Assembly: GCF_000717025.1 (NCBI RefSeq)
Contig: NZ_JNXG01000018.1
Span: forward strand, 124,001 to 188,000
DNA: 64,000 bases
Source of the DNA: Streptomyces atroolivaceus
GTDB taxonomy: Bacteria; Actinomycetota; Actinomycetes; Streptomycetales; Streptomycetaceae
Reading direction: 5' to 3'
Shown in pieces: positions 24,902 to 33,240 of the stretch. Within the stretch, counting starts at the first letter, position 1. The number at the start of each line of letters is the position of its first letter. The notes under the pieces are model-generated. The model had not been told where the DNA came from, did no database searches, and saw only the letters and a list, made by a program, of their open reading frames with translations. A program made the position numbers and the translations under genes.

Positions 24902-26509
24902 ATGGCACCACCCGAAGCAGTACCTCAGGCACCGGAGGCGGCCGTTTCCACGGCCTCCGCCGTGCTCGAAGCCCGCTCGGTGAGCAAGAGGTTCCCCGGA
25001 GTCGTCGCCCTCGACGACGTCGGTTTCTCCCTGCGCGCGGGGGAGACCCACGCGCTGGTCGGGGAGAACGGCGCGGGCAAGTCGACCCTCATCAAGGTGC
25101 TGACCGGTGTGTACCGGCCGGACGGGGGCGAACTGCGGATGAGCGGCGAACCGGTCCGCTTCGCCCGGCCGTTCGAGGCACAGCAGGTCGGTATCTCCAC
25201 GATCTACCAGGAGGTCAACCTCGTCCCCCTGATGAGCGTGGCGCGGAACATCTTCCTGGGCCGCGAACCCAGGAACCGTCTCGGCCTCATCGACTTCACC
25301 CGCATGCACCGCGAGACGGGCGAACTGCTCGACGGCTTCGGCGTACGCGTCGACCCCCGGCGCCCCCTGCACACCCTCGGCGTCGGCACCCAGCAGATGG
25401 TCGCGCTCGCACGGGCGGTGTCCGTCAACGCCCAGGTCGTCATCATGGACGAGCCCACCTCCTCGCTCGAACCACGCGAGGTGGAGACCCTCTTCCGCGT
25501 CATCGAACGTCTACGCGGCCAGGGCATCGCCGTCCTGTACGTCAGCCACCGCATGGACGAGCTCTACCGGATATGCGACCGGGTCACCGTCCTGCGCGAC
25601 GGACGCCACATCCACACCGGCGACCTCGCCGGCCTCGACCGGATGCAGCTCGTGTCGATGATGCTCGGCCGCGACCTCTCCGAGGTACGCCGCTCCGGCG
25701 TCACCAACTTCGCCGCGGAGGGACACGAGGCCGCCCGCACACCCGTACTCACCGCGACCGGCCTCTCCAGTCGCCTCCAGCTCCACGACATCTCCGTGTC
25801 GCTGTACGCCGGAGAGGTGCTCGGCCTCGGAGGCCTGCTCGGCTCCGGCCGCAGCGAGACGGCCAAGGCGCTGTCCGGCGCCCTGCCCCTGGACGCGGGC
25901 GAACTCACCGTCGACGGCACCACCCTGAAGCGGCTCACCCCCGCCGCCGCCATCCGGGCCGGCATCAGCCTGCTGCCCGAGGACCGCAAGGCCGAAGGCA
26001 TCGTGCCCGGTCTCTCGGTCCGCGAGAACATCGTGCTGGCGGCCATGCCCCGTCTCTCCAGGGCCGGCGTCGTCTCGCGCGCCAAGCAGGACCGCATCGT
26101 CGACATCTTCATGAAGCGCCTGCGGATCAAGGCGTCGAGCCCCGAGCAGAAGGTCGGGGAACTCAGCGGCGGCAACCAGCAGAAGGTCCTGCTGGCCCGC
26201 TGGCTGTGCCTGGAGCCCAAGGTCCTGCTGCTCGACGAACCCACCCGGGGCATCGACGTCGGAGCCAAGGCCGAGGTCCAGAGCCTCATCGACGACCTCG
26301 CCCGGGAGGGCCTCGCCGTCCTGCTCATCTCCTCCGACATCGAGGAGCTCATCGAGGGCGCCGACCGGATCGTCGTCCTGCGCGGCGGAGCGGTCGCCGG
26401 TGAGCTGTCGGGCGACGACGTGGCCGAGGACCGGCTGCTCGCAGTGCTCGCCGACCACGCACCGGAGCCGGTGGACAGGGCCCCGGCCGCCCAGGAGGAC
26501 CCCCGATGA
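24902..26509 (+). CDS. sugar ABC transporter ATP-binding protein (RbsA/YtfR-like)
   Basis: A 535-residue double ATPase of the ribose-type carbohydrate uptake family (CUT2). The first domain has Walker A GENGAGKST (about residue 56) and Walker B VVIMDEPTSSL. The second has the degenerate P-loop region GGLLGSGRSE usual for the family, signature LSGGNQQK and Walker B VLLLDEPTRGID. It powers the two permeases that follow, with a 4-bp overlap to the first. The N-terminal 25 residues before the ABC fold are Pro/Ala-rich and not conserved. Confidence 0.93.
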   Translation: MAPPEAVPQAPEAAVSTASAVLEARSVSKRFPGVVALDDVGFSLRAGETHALVGENGAGKSTLIKVLTGVYRPDGGELRMSGEPVRFARPFEAQQVGISTIYQEVNLVPLMSVARNIFLGREPRNRLGLIDFTRMHRETGELLDGFGVRVDPRRPLHTLGVGTQQMVALARAVSVNAQVVIMDEPTSSLEPREVETLFRVIERLRGQGIAVLYVSHRMDELYRICDRVTVLRDGRHIHTGDLAGLDRMQLVSMMLGRDLSEVRRSGVTNFAAEGHEAARTPVLTATGLSSRLQLHDISVSLYAGEVLGLGGLLGSGRSETAKALSGALPLDAGELTVDGTTLKRLTPAAAIRAGISLLPEDRKAEGIVPGLSVRENIVLAAMPRLSRAGVVSRAKQDRIVDIFMKRLRIKASSPEQKVGELSGGNQQKVLLARWLCLEPKVLLLDEPTRGIDVGAKAEVQSLIDDLAREGLAVLLISSDIEELIEGADRIVVLRGGAVAGELSGDDVAEDRLLAVLADHAPEPVDRAPAAQEDPR

Positions 26510-27504
26510 CTCAGACCGCAGTCGCCCCGCCCGCGAAGGGCGGCACACCCCGGAAGCCCGTGAGCCCACTGGCCCGGCTGCGCGACCCCGCCTGGTACCA
26601 GCGGTACGGCGTGTACGTGGCCGTGGCGGTGGTGCTGCTCTTCAACGCCCTGTTCACCGAACACTTCATGACCGCGGACAACTTCCGCACCCAGCTCGTC
26701 CAGGTCGCCCCCATCGTCATCGTCGCCCTGGGCATGGCCCTGGTCATCGGCACCGAGGGCGTCGACCTGTCCGTCGGCTCGACCATGGCGCTCGCCGCCG
26801 CCTTCCTCCCGCTTTACCTGGGATACGGGCTCATACCCGCGCTCCTCGTCGCCCTGCTGGCAGGCGCCGTCGTCGGAGCGGTCAACGGCGCACTCGTCTC
26901 CCTCGTGGGGCTGCAGCCCATCGTGGCCACGCTCGCGCTCTTCGTCGGAGGCCGCGGACTGGCCCTCGTCATGGCCGACGGCCAGCTCAAGCAGATCGTC
27001 AACCCCGACCTGCTGTCGCTGGGCACCGGCTCCTTCCTCGGCGTTCCCCTGGTCGTCTGGATCGCCGGAGTGCTGGCCGTCGCAGTCGCCTTCCTGGTGC
27101 AACGCACCACCTTCGGCCGGCAGGTCGTCGCCGTCGGCGGCAACCGTTCCGCAGCCGCGCTCGCCGGACTGCCCGTCAAGCGGATCCTCATCGGCGTGTA
27201 CGTGATCTGCGGGGTGCTCGCGGCTCTCGCCGGCATCCTGGCCACGGCCAGGCTCACCGCCAGCGACCCGTCCTCGCTCGGCACCCTCATGGAACTCTCC
27301 GCCATCACGGCGGTCGTGGTCGGCGGCACCCCCCTCAACGGCGGCTCCGTCCGGGTCCTCGGCACCGTGGCGGGCGCCCTGCTCATGCAGCTCCTGCGCG
27401 CCACCCTCGTCAAGCACGACCTGCCCGACTCCACCGCACAGATCGCCCAGGCGGCCATCATCATCGCCGCCGTCTACGTCGCCCGGGAGCGTCGGTCCCG
27501 ATGA
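26506..27504 (+). CDS. sugar ABC transporter permease (YtfT-like)
   Basis: A 332-residue integral membrane protein of the RbsC family with about ten hydrophobic segments. The conserved cytoplasmic-side motif GTEGVDLSVGSTMAL (about residues 83-97) and the late motif AVVVGGTPLNGGSVRVLGT are present. It overlaps the ATPase gene by four bases (ATGA) and the next permease by four, so translation is coupled. With its partner it forms the membrane channel of the furanose importer. Confidence 0.92.
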   Translation: MTQTAVAPPAKGGTPRKPVSPLARLRDPAWYQRYGVYVAVAVVLLFNALFTEHFMTADNFRTQLVQVAPIVIVALGMALVIGTEGVDLSVGSTMALAAAFLPLYLGYGLIPALLVALLAGAVVGAVNGALVSLVGLQPIVATLALFVGGRGLALVMADGQLKQIVNPDLLSLGTGSFLGVPLVVWIAGVLAVAVAFLVQRTTFGRQVVAVGGNRSAAALAGLPVKRILIGVYVICGVLAALAGILATARLTASDPSSLGTLMELSAITAVVVGGTPLNGGSVRVLGTVAGALLMQLLRATLVKHDLPDSTAQIAQAAIIIAAVYVARERRSR

Positions 27505-28541
27505 ACGAAACCAAGCCCCTCCCCACCGCCCCGGCCCCGGTGCCGCCGGCAGCGCCCGCGGCCCGCCCCGCCGGCGCCGAGCAGACCGGCCGGCAGCGCG
27601 CCGCCGAACTCCTCCAACGCCAGGGCGTCCTCGCGGTCCTGCTGGCCGTCGTGATCGCCGCCTCGTTCATCTACCCGACGTTCGCGTCCCTGGACAACGC
27701 CCGCGGGGTGACCATCCAGGCGTCCTTCCTCGCCGTGGTCGCACTCGGCATGACCATGGTCATCATCACCGGTGGCATCGACCTGTCCGTCGGATCGGTC
27801 TTCGCCCTCGGAGGGGTCCTCGCCGCCTGGGCCTCGCAGTACGGCTTCCTCGCCGCACTACTGCTCCCGCTCGTCGTGTGCGGCGGGATCGGCCTGCTCA
27901 ACGGGTTCCTGATCGCCCGGGGGAACATGGCGCCCTTCATCGTCACCCTCGCCACACTGCTGGGCGCCCGAGGCCTGCTGCTCGCCCTCACCGACGAGGG
28001 AGCCACCACCTATCTGGTGCCCAAGGACTCGGCCTTCGGCGAGCTCGGCCAGGGCAGCGTCTGGGGCTTCGGCTACCCGATCATCATCGCCCTGGTGCTC
28101 TTCGGAGCCGGCGGACTGGTCCTGCAGCGCACCTCGTTCGGCCAGACCCTCTTCGCCGTGGGCGGAAGCAGCGACGCCGCCACCCTGATGGGCCTCCCCG
28201 TCGCCCGTACGAAGATCCTCGTCTACACGCTCAGCGGCCTGCTCGCCGGACTGGCCGGCGCCCTCAACGCGGCGAGGCTGTCCTCCGGCGTCACCATCGT
28301 CGGTGTGGGCATGGAACTCGACGCGATCGCCGCCGTCGTCATCGGAGGCACGCTCCTCGTCGGCGGCGCCGGATCCATCAGCGGAACCCTCTGGGGCGTC
28401 CTGTTGCTGGCCGTCATCCAGAACCTGATCAACCAGATCGGTTCGCTCAACTCCTCCTACCAGTCGGTGGTCAGCGGCGGCTTCCTTATCGTTGTCGTGG
28501 TGGCGCAGCGCTATCTCGCGCGCAGTCGCAGAAGCACCTGA
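27501..28541 (+). CDS. sugar ABC transporter permease (YjfF-like)
   Basis: A 346-residue second permease of the same importer. A Pro/Ala-rich cytoplasmic N-terminus of about 40 residues precedes the membrane core. ITGGIDLSVGSVFALGG and AVVIGGTLLVGGAGSISGT match its partner. Two different permeases in one operon are typical of the YtfQRT-YjfF arrangement and unlike ribose systems, which use one. ATG 27501 overlaps the upstream stop. Confidence 0.92.
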   Translation: MNETKPLPTAPAPVPPAAPAARPAGAEQTGRQRAAELLQRQGVLAVLLAVVIAASFIYPTFASLDNARGVTIQASFLAVVALGMTMVIITGGIDLSVGSVFALGGVLAAWASQYGFLAALLLPLVVCGGIGLLNGFLIARGNMAPFIVTLATLLGARGLLLALTDEGATTYLVPKDSAFGELGQGSVWGFGYPIIIALVLFGAGGLVLQRTSFGQTLFAVGGSSDAATLMGLPVARTKILVYTLSGLLAGLAGALNAARLSSGVTIVGVGMELDAIAAVVIGGTLLVGGAGSISGTLWGVLLLAVIQNLINQIGSLNSSYQSVVSGGFLIVVVVAQRYLARSRRST

Positions 28542-28608
28542 CGACGAGCCGGCCGTTCAGGGCCGGACGAAGAGCCAAGCCGAGCCGAGCCGAACACCAA
28601 GGAGTGCC

Positions 28609-29646
28609 GTGGGCGTCAGCCTCAAGGACGTTGCACAACGGGCGGGCGTGTCCATCAAGACCGTGTCGAACGTGGTGAACAACTATCAGCACGTCACACC
28701 CGCCATGCGCACCAAGGTGCAACAGGCCATCGACGAGCTCGGCTACCGGCCGAACCTCACCGCTCGCCATCTGCGCAAGGGCCGCACCGGCATCATCGCC
28801 CTCGCCGTGCCCGAATTCGGCAACCCGTACTTCGCGGAACTGGCCGGAGCGGTCATCGACGCTGCGGCCCGGCACGACTACACCGTCCTGGTCGACCACA
28901 CCGCCGGGCTCAGGGAGAAAGAGCTCCTGGTCAGCCAGGGATTCCGGTCCCACGTGATCGACGGCCTGATCCTCAGCCCCATCCACCTGGAGACCGAGGA
29001 CCTCATGGCGCGAACCGAGACGGCGCCCCTGGTCCTGCTGGGTGAGCGCGAGTACGAGGCGCCGTACGACCACATCGCGATCGACAACGTGGCGGCGGCC
29101 CGCGCGGCCGTGTGCCACCTCGTCGGCCAGGGCAACCGGCGGATCGCCTTCCTCGGATCGCGTACCGGCCGGGAACGCCAGCCCGCGCACCTGCGGCTCC
29201 GGGGCTGGCGCGAGGAACTCGCGGCCGCCGGCATCACACCGGACGAATCCCTCGTCGTGGTCACCGACGGCTACGGCCGGGAGGACGGCGCCGCCGGCAT
29301 GGCGCAGCTCCTGGACCGGGCGGACAGGCCCGACGCCGTCTTCGCGTACAACGACCTCATCGCCATCGGCGCCATGCGGACCATCACCGAACGCGGCCTG
29401 CGCATCCCGGACGACATCGCCGTCGTCGGCTTCGACGACATCGAGGAGAGCCGCTACACCACCACCACGCTCACCACCATCGCCCCCGACAAGGAAGCCA
29501 TCGCCCGGCTCGCCGTCGACAGCCTCGTCGAACAGCTCGCGGGCACGCCCGTCGCCGAACCTCGCCGGCCACGCCCCGGCTACCGCCTCGTCGTCCGCGA
29601 ATCCACCACGCCCGGGCCCGACTCCGGCCACACCGAGGACCTCTGA
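28609..29646 (+). CDS. LacI-family transcriptional regulator
   Basis: A 345-residue LacI/GalR regulator with N-terminal HTH (LKDVAQRAGVSIKTVSNVV), hinge (PNLTARHLRKGRTGIIALAV) and effector domain (LILSPIHLE, AVVGFDDIEESRYTTTTLTT). It is a clear paralogue of the regulator at 18768, with the same TVSNVV recognition helix, so the two may recognise the same AACGTT-centred sites. GTG 28609 is used because AAGGAG lies just upstream and the HTH follows directly. It sits 67 bp behind the permeases and overlaps galM by one base, so it is probably part of the operon and reports on the imported sugar. Confidence 0.92.
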   Translation: MGVSLKDVAQRAGVSIKTVSNVVNNYQHVTPAMRTKVQQAIDELGYRPNLTARHLRKGRTGIIALAVPEFGNPYFAELAGAVIDAAARHDYTVLVDHTAGLREKELLVSQGFRSHVIDGLILSPIHLETEDLMARTETAPLVLLGEREYEAPYDHIAIDNVAAARAAVCHLVGQGNRRIAFLGSRTGRERQPAHLRLRGWREELAAAGITPDESLVVVTDGYGREDGAAGMAQLLDRADRPDAVFAYNDLIAIGAMRTITERGLRIPDDIAVVGFDDIEESRYTTTTLTTIAPDKEAIARLAVDSLVEQLAGTPVAEPRRPRPGYRLVVRESTTPGPDSGHTEDL

Positions 29647-30743
29647 TGCCGCGCCCCACCGTGCACCGCACCCCGTTCGGCTCCGCCCAGGGGGCCCCCA
29701 CCGACCTGTGGACCCTCGACAGCGGGACGGGGGTCAGCGCCGGGATACTGACCTACGGCGCGTCCCTGCACCGCCTCACCGTGCCGGACACCGCCGGCGC
29801 CACCACCTCCGTCGTCCGCTCGCTCTCGACGCTCGACGACTACACGGCCGAGCACCCCTACTTCGGCGCCGTCGTCGGCCGTTACGCCAACCGCATCGCC
29901 CACGGCCGCTTCGTCCTGGACGGCACCGAGCACCACATCCCCGCCAACGACCGGGGCCACGCCCTGCACGGAGGGCCGGACGGCTTCCACACCAAGGTGT
30001 GGGAAGGTGCCCCCGACCGCACCGACGACAGCGTGTCCGTACGTCTCACCCTGCACAGCCCCGACGGAGAGATGGGCTTCCCGGGTGCGCTGGACGCCAC
30101 CGTCACGTACACCCTCGACACGGCGGGCACGCTGGCCGTCGACTACGTCTCGGTGACCGACCGCCCCACGGTCGTCAACCTCACCAACCACGCCTACTTC
30201 GACCTGGCCGGCCACGACGACGTCCTGGGCCACCACCTGGAGGTCGACGCCGACGCCTATCTGCCGGTGGACGACGACGGCATCCCCCTGGGACCGCCGG
30301 CCGAGGTCCGCGGAACCCCCTTCGACCTCACCGCGCCTCGGGTGCTGGGGGAACGCCTCGCCACCGAGGACCCGCAACTGCGCGCCGCGGGCGGCTACGA
30401 CCACTGCTGGGTGCTGCGGGACGCGGGCGGCGGCCTGCGCCGCGCCGCACGCCTCACCGCTCCGGACGCGGCACGCGTGCTGGAGGTGTGGACGACCGAG
30501 CCCGGCATCCAGGTCTACACCGCCAACCAGCTCGACGGCTCCTTCACGGACGGCACCGGGCGCCGCCACGAGCGGCACGGCTCGGTCTGCCTCGAGACAC
30601 AGCACCTGCCCGACTCACCGAACCGGCCCGACCTGCCCAGCACCGTACTGCGCCCCGGCGAAACCGCGCGCAGCCGTACCGAACTGCGTTTCCCGCACCT
30701 CGGGGATCAACCGATTGCCCTCCGGCGCGGCGGCCTGCTGTAA
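29646..30743 (+). CDS. galM: aldose 1-epimerase (mutarotase)
   Basis: A 365-residue galactose mutarotase-like enzyme that interconverts alpha and beta anomers of free sugars. Family motifs are GRYANRIAHGRF, NDRGHALHGGPDGFHTKVW (substrate His) and NLTNHAYFDLAG (catalytic His). The Glu near the C-terminus lies in CLETQHLPDSPN. The start codon overlaps the stop of the LacI gene (TGATG), showing translational coupling with the import operon. It would feed galactose or a related sugar released from imported glycosides into the Leloir pathway. No kinase or mutase genes are in this cluster. Confidence 0.92.
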   Translation: MPRPTVHRTPFGSAQGAPTDLWTLDSGTGVSAGILTYGASLHRLTVPDTAGATTSVVRSLSTLDDYTAEHPYFGAVVGRYANRIAHGRFVLDGTEHHIPANDRGHALHGGPDGFHTKVWEGAPDRTDDSVSVRLTLHSPDGEMGFPGALDATVTYTLDTAGTLAVDYVSVTDRPTVVNLTNHAYFDLAGHDDVLGHHLEVDADAYLPVDDDGIPLGPPAEVRGTPFDLTAPRVLGERLATEDPQLRAAGGYDHCWVLRDAGGGLRRAARLTAPDAARVLEVWTTEPGIQVYTANQLDGSFTDGTGRRHERHGSVCLETQHLPDSPNRPDLPSTVLRPGETARSRTELRFPHLGDQPIALRRGGLL

Positions 30744-30850
30744 TTCCGGCACCAACCGATCAACCCGGGAGATATCCGTGCGCCGAGCTTCTGTGTTCCC
30801 CCCGACAGGAATGCACACCTGTCTCGAGGACCTGAAGCTCAGCGCACACA

Positions 30851-31846
30851 TTGAACCTGGGAATTCTGGCGCACGTCGACGCGGGTAAGACGAGCCTGAC
30901 CGAGCGGCTGCTCCACGACGCCGGAGTCATCGACACGGTCGGCAGCGTCGACGACGGCAGCACAGACCGACACCCTCGCCCTGGAGCGGCAGCGAGGCAT
31001 CACCATCAAGTCCGCCGTGGTGTCCTTCGCCGTCGACGGCGTCACGGTCAACCTGATCGACACCCCCGGCCACCCCGACTTCATCGCCGAGGTGGAACGG
31101 GTCCTCGGCGTGCTCGACGGCGCGTTATCTGCCTGGAGCGGCCGGCGGGAACCGGTGCGGCCGTGGAGTTCATCGACAAGGAGCCGAATCCCTTTCTCGC
31201 CACCGTCGGACTCCGCGTGGAGCCCGCAGCTTTCGGCAGCGGAGTGGAATTCCGGCGGGAAGTGGAGCTCGGCTCCATGCCGTACGCACTGATGCGCGCG
31301 GTGGAGGACACCGTGCTGGAGACGCTCGGCCAGGGAATTCACGGATGGCAGGTCACCGACTGCACGGTCACCACGACCCATTCCGGGTACTGGCCCCGGC
31401 AGAGTCATTCGCACGCGGTGTTCGACAAGAGCATGTCGAGTACGGCGGGCGACTTCCGTCATCTGACGCCGCTGGTGCTGATGGACGCCCTGAAGCAGGC
31501 AGGGACCACGGTGTACGAGCCCCTGCACCGCTTCCGCGCCGAGCTCCCGGCCGATGCGCTCGGCCCGCTCGTGCCGGTCCTCGCCCGGCTGCGGGCAGTC
31601 CCCGCGCCCCCGGTGACGCGCGGAGGGGTCTGCACGGTGGAGGGGGTGATCCCCACCGCGCGCGTCCATGAGCTGCAGCTGCTGCTGCCCGGGATGACGC
31701 GTGGCGAAGGGATGCTGGAGTCCGCGTTCGAGGACTACCGGCCGGTCACCGGACCTGTCCCGCACAGGTCCAGGACCGACCGCGATCCGCTGAACCGCAA
31801 GGACTACCTCCTGCGCACCCTGCGGCGGGTCGACGGCGGGCGGTGA
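30851..31846 (+). pseudogene. remnant of an OtrA/Tet-type ribosomal protection protein gene
   Basis: TTG 30851 begins the GTPase opening [20 protein letters not shown]. After SVDDGST a loss of two bases near 30960 shifts the frame; the sequence continues one frame over with [14 protein letters not shown] and [11 protein letters not shown]. Near 31124 the match jumps about 300 codons ahead, back in the first frame, to [21 protein letters not shown] and runs to the C-terminus ([34 protein letters not shown]). Intact proteins have about 640 residues; roughly half is missing, including G4/G5 and most of domain II. It cannot be functional as read. In Streptomyces the intact protein frees ribosomes from tetracyclines. 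Confidence 0.85.
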
Positions 31847-31942
31847 GGGACGGCAGGCGTGACGGACGCGCATCCCCGCGCGCCCGTCATGTCCCGCTTC
31901 ACTTCAGGTAGCCTCCCGCCGTCCCGTGCGCACGCGCCGCGA

Positions 31943-31967
31943 GTTCGTCCACCGCACGGGGACGAAC
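31943..31967. terminator. small hairpin between otrA remnant and YdeI-family gene
   Basis: An 8-bp stem (31943-31950 with 31960-31967) with a 9-base loop in the gap between two convergent reading frames, right next to the YdeI-family stop. Confidence 0.5.
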
Positions 31968-31969
31968 CG

Positions 31970-32554
31970 TCAGGGCATCTTCTCGCCCGACACCAGCTTC
32001 GTCACCAGGCGTTCCAGACGGGAGGCCCTGAGCTCCGGCGTCCTCGCCCTGAGGAGCTGCAGGATCACGAGGTACCGGTCCGTCCTGCCGAGCCGCTCGA
32101 AGCGTTCCGCCGCGCGCGGCTCGGCTGCCAGCGCGGCGGAGAGATCGGCGGGCACCGTGGCCTCCTTCTGTGAGGGGTAGGCCGTCTCCCAGCGCCCGTC
32201 CTCGCGTGCCGCCCGTACCGCGGCGAGTCCGGGCTCCCTCATCCGGCCGGCCGCAGTCAGCGCCTCCACCTTCCGTACGTTCACGAGGGACCACGCGCTT
32301 CCCGGCCGGCGGGGCGAGATCCGCTGGAGGTAGTACGTCTCGTCCGAGGACTTGCGCTGCCCGTCGATCCATCCGTAGCAGAGAGCGGTGTCGACCACCT
32401 CGGAGGCCGTGACGGATTCGATGCCCGAGCTCTTCTTCGCGATCCTCAGCCACAGACCGGAGGACGCCCCGTGGTGCTCCTCCAGCCATCGCGCCAGGCC
32501 CTCCGCCCGCTCGAAGAACAGCGGTTCCGCGCCGGGAGTGGTGTGGTCGGCCAC
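31970..32554 (-). CDS. YdeI/OmpD-associated family protein
   Basis: A 194-residue protein of the YdeI family. Family features are WLEEHHGASSGLWLRIAKKSSG, VVDTALCYGWIDGQRK and the positively charged RISPRRPGSAWSLVNVRKVEAL segment. The C-terminal third (LVILQLLRARTPELRASRLERLV) is the small helical domain usual in this family. Function is unclear; E. coli YdeI is linked to stress and antimicrobial-peptide resistance. GTG 32554 is chosen because GGAGG lies ten bases upstream and the homology starts there; the frame stays open for 52 more codons without similarity. Confidence 0.85.
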   Translation of the reverse strand: MADHTTPGAEPLFFERAEGLARWLEEHHGASSGLWLRIAKKSSGIESVTASEVVDTALCYGWIDGQRKSSDETYYLQRISPRRPGSAWSLVNVRKVEALTAAGRMREPGLAAVRAAREDGRWETAYPSQKEATVPADLSAALAAEPRAAERFERLGRTDRYLVILQLLRARTPELRASRLERLVTKLVSGEKMP

Positions 32555-32606
32555 AGTCGTGACGCCTCCTTCGGGAACGTCCCAGGTCTTGGGGAGCAGG
32601 CTAGGC

Positions 32607-32637
32607 GCCCTGTAGGACGGTTGCCGTCCTACAGGGC
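32607..32637. terminator. perfect 14-bp hairpin
   Basis: GCCCTGTAGGACGG (32607-32620) and its exact complement (32624-32637) enclose a 3-base loop. It lies 17 bp downstream of the GH78 remnant stop on the minus strand and 52 bp before the YdeI-family start. It is most easily read as the terminator of the lost rhamnosidase gene. Confidence 0.7.
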
Positions 32638-32654
32638 ACCCGGGGCGGCACAGG

Positions 32655-33056
32655 TCAGTCGGAGGCCGCGAAATGATGGGTGCCCGATCCCATGGTGGAG
32701 ACGGCACCACCCCCGACGTCCAGCCGCTGGAAGGCCGCAGGGCACCGGCCGGCGCTCCGCCTGTCGCCGCCCGGTACCCACACCTCGGCGGTCGTGTTCG
32801 CCGGCAGCACGGCCCGGAGGGCGAAGCCGTCCGCGTCCTTCCTCCACCGCGTGGCGACCCGCCCGTACGCTGAGCCGAACCTGCCTTCGGAACCGTAGGC
32901 GTAGCGGTTGAAGGAGTTCTGAGTTCTTCCCGCGTCCTGGAAGCTGCCGTCGGCGGCGCCCCTGTCGATCTGGTAGCCCCAGCTCGGGAAGGTCCTCTGC
33001 ATGAGCAACGGGTAGGCGGCGTCCGTGTGGCCGGTGTCCGTGAGGCAGGTCCGGGT
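32655..33056 (-). pseudogene. C-terminal remnant of a GH78 alpha-L-rhamnosidase gene
   Basis: The minus-strand frame starts right after a stop codon and has no start codon of its own. It reads CLTDTGHTDAAYPLLMQRTFPSWGYQIDRGA, then jumps to DGSFQDA, then SFNRYAYGS, then the C-terminal beta-sandwich with LRAVLPANTTAEVWVPGG. In intact GH78 enzymes the WERWDG catalytic-site strand separates RGA from DGSF, and about 45 residues follow YGS; both are absent here. So only the tail survives, with at least two internal, frame-keeping deletions. Intact enzymes remove alpha-L-rhamnose from pectin or glycosides. Confidence 0.75.
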
Positions 33057-33173
33057 TCACTCGCAGGAGGAGTCGTAACCCTTCATGCGACCGGCCGAAT
33101 GGTCCTTCCCCGGTACCGATCGTTGCGCTGTCCGGTTGACGCGGCTCAGGCCCGCCGGGGATGTGGACGAAAG

Positions 33174-33211
33174 GTCAGGTGTTCGCACTTCGCGGACCTG
33201 ACGGGTCCGCG
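33174..33211 (+). promoter_or_regulatory. competing hairpins in the S8 protease leader
   Basis: CGCGGACC (33191-33198) pairs perfectly with GGTCCGCG (33204-33211). Alternatively ACCTGAC (33196-33202) pairs with GTCAGGT (33174-33180). The two stems share bases and exclude each other. They end 29 bp before the protease start, next to its ribosome binding site. An effect on translation is possible; chance symmetry is not excluded. Confidence 0.35.
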
Positions 33212-33240
33212 ATCCGCTCCTCCATCTCAAGGGAGAACGC

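Noticed and set aside
29646..31846. Part of an oxytetracycline gene cluster because of the otrA-like sequence
   Set aside because: No polyketide synthase, tailoring or export genes nearby, and the gene is wrecked. The adjacent galM belongs to the sugar operon.
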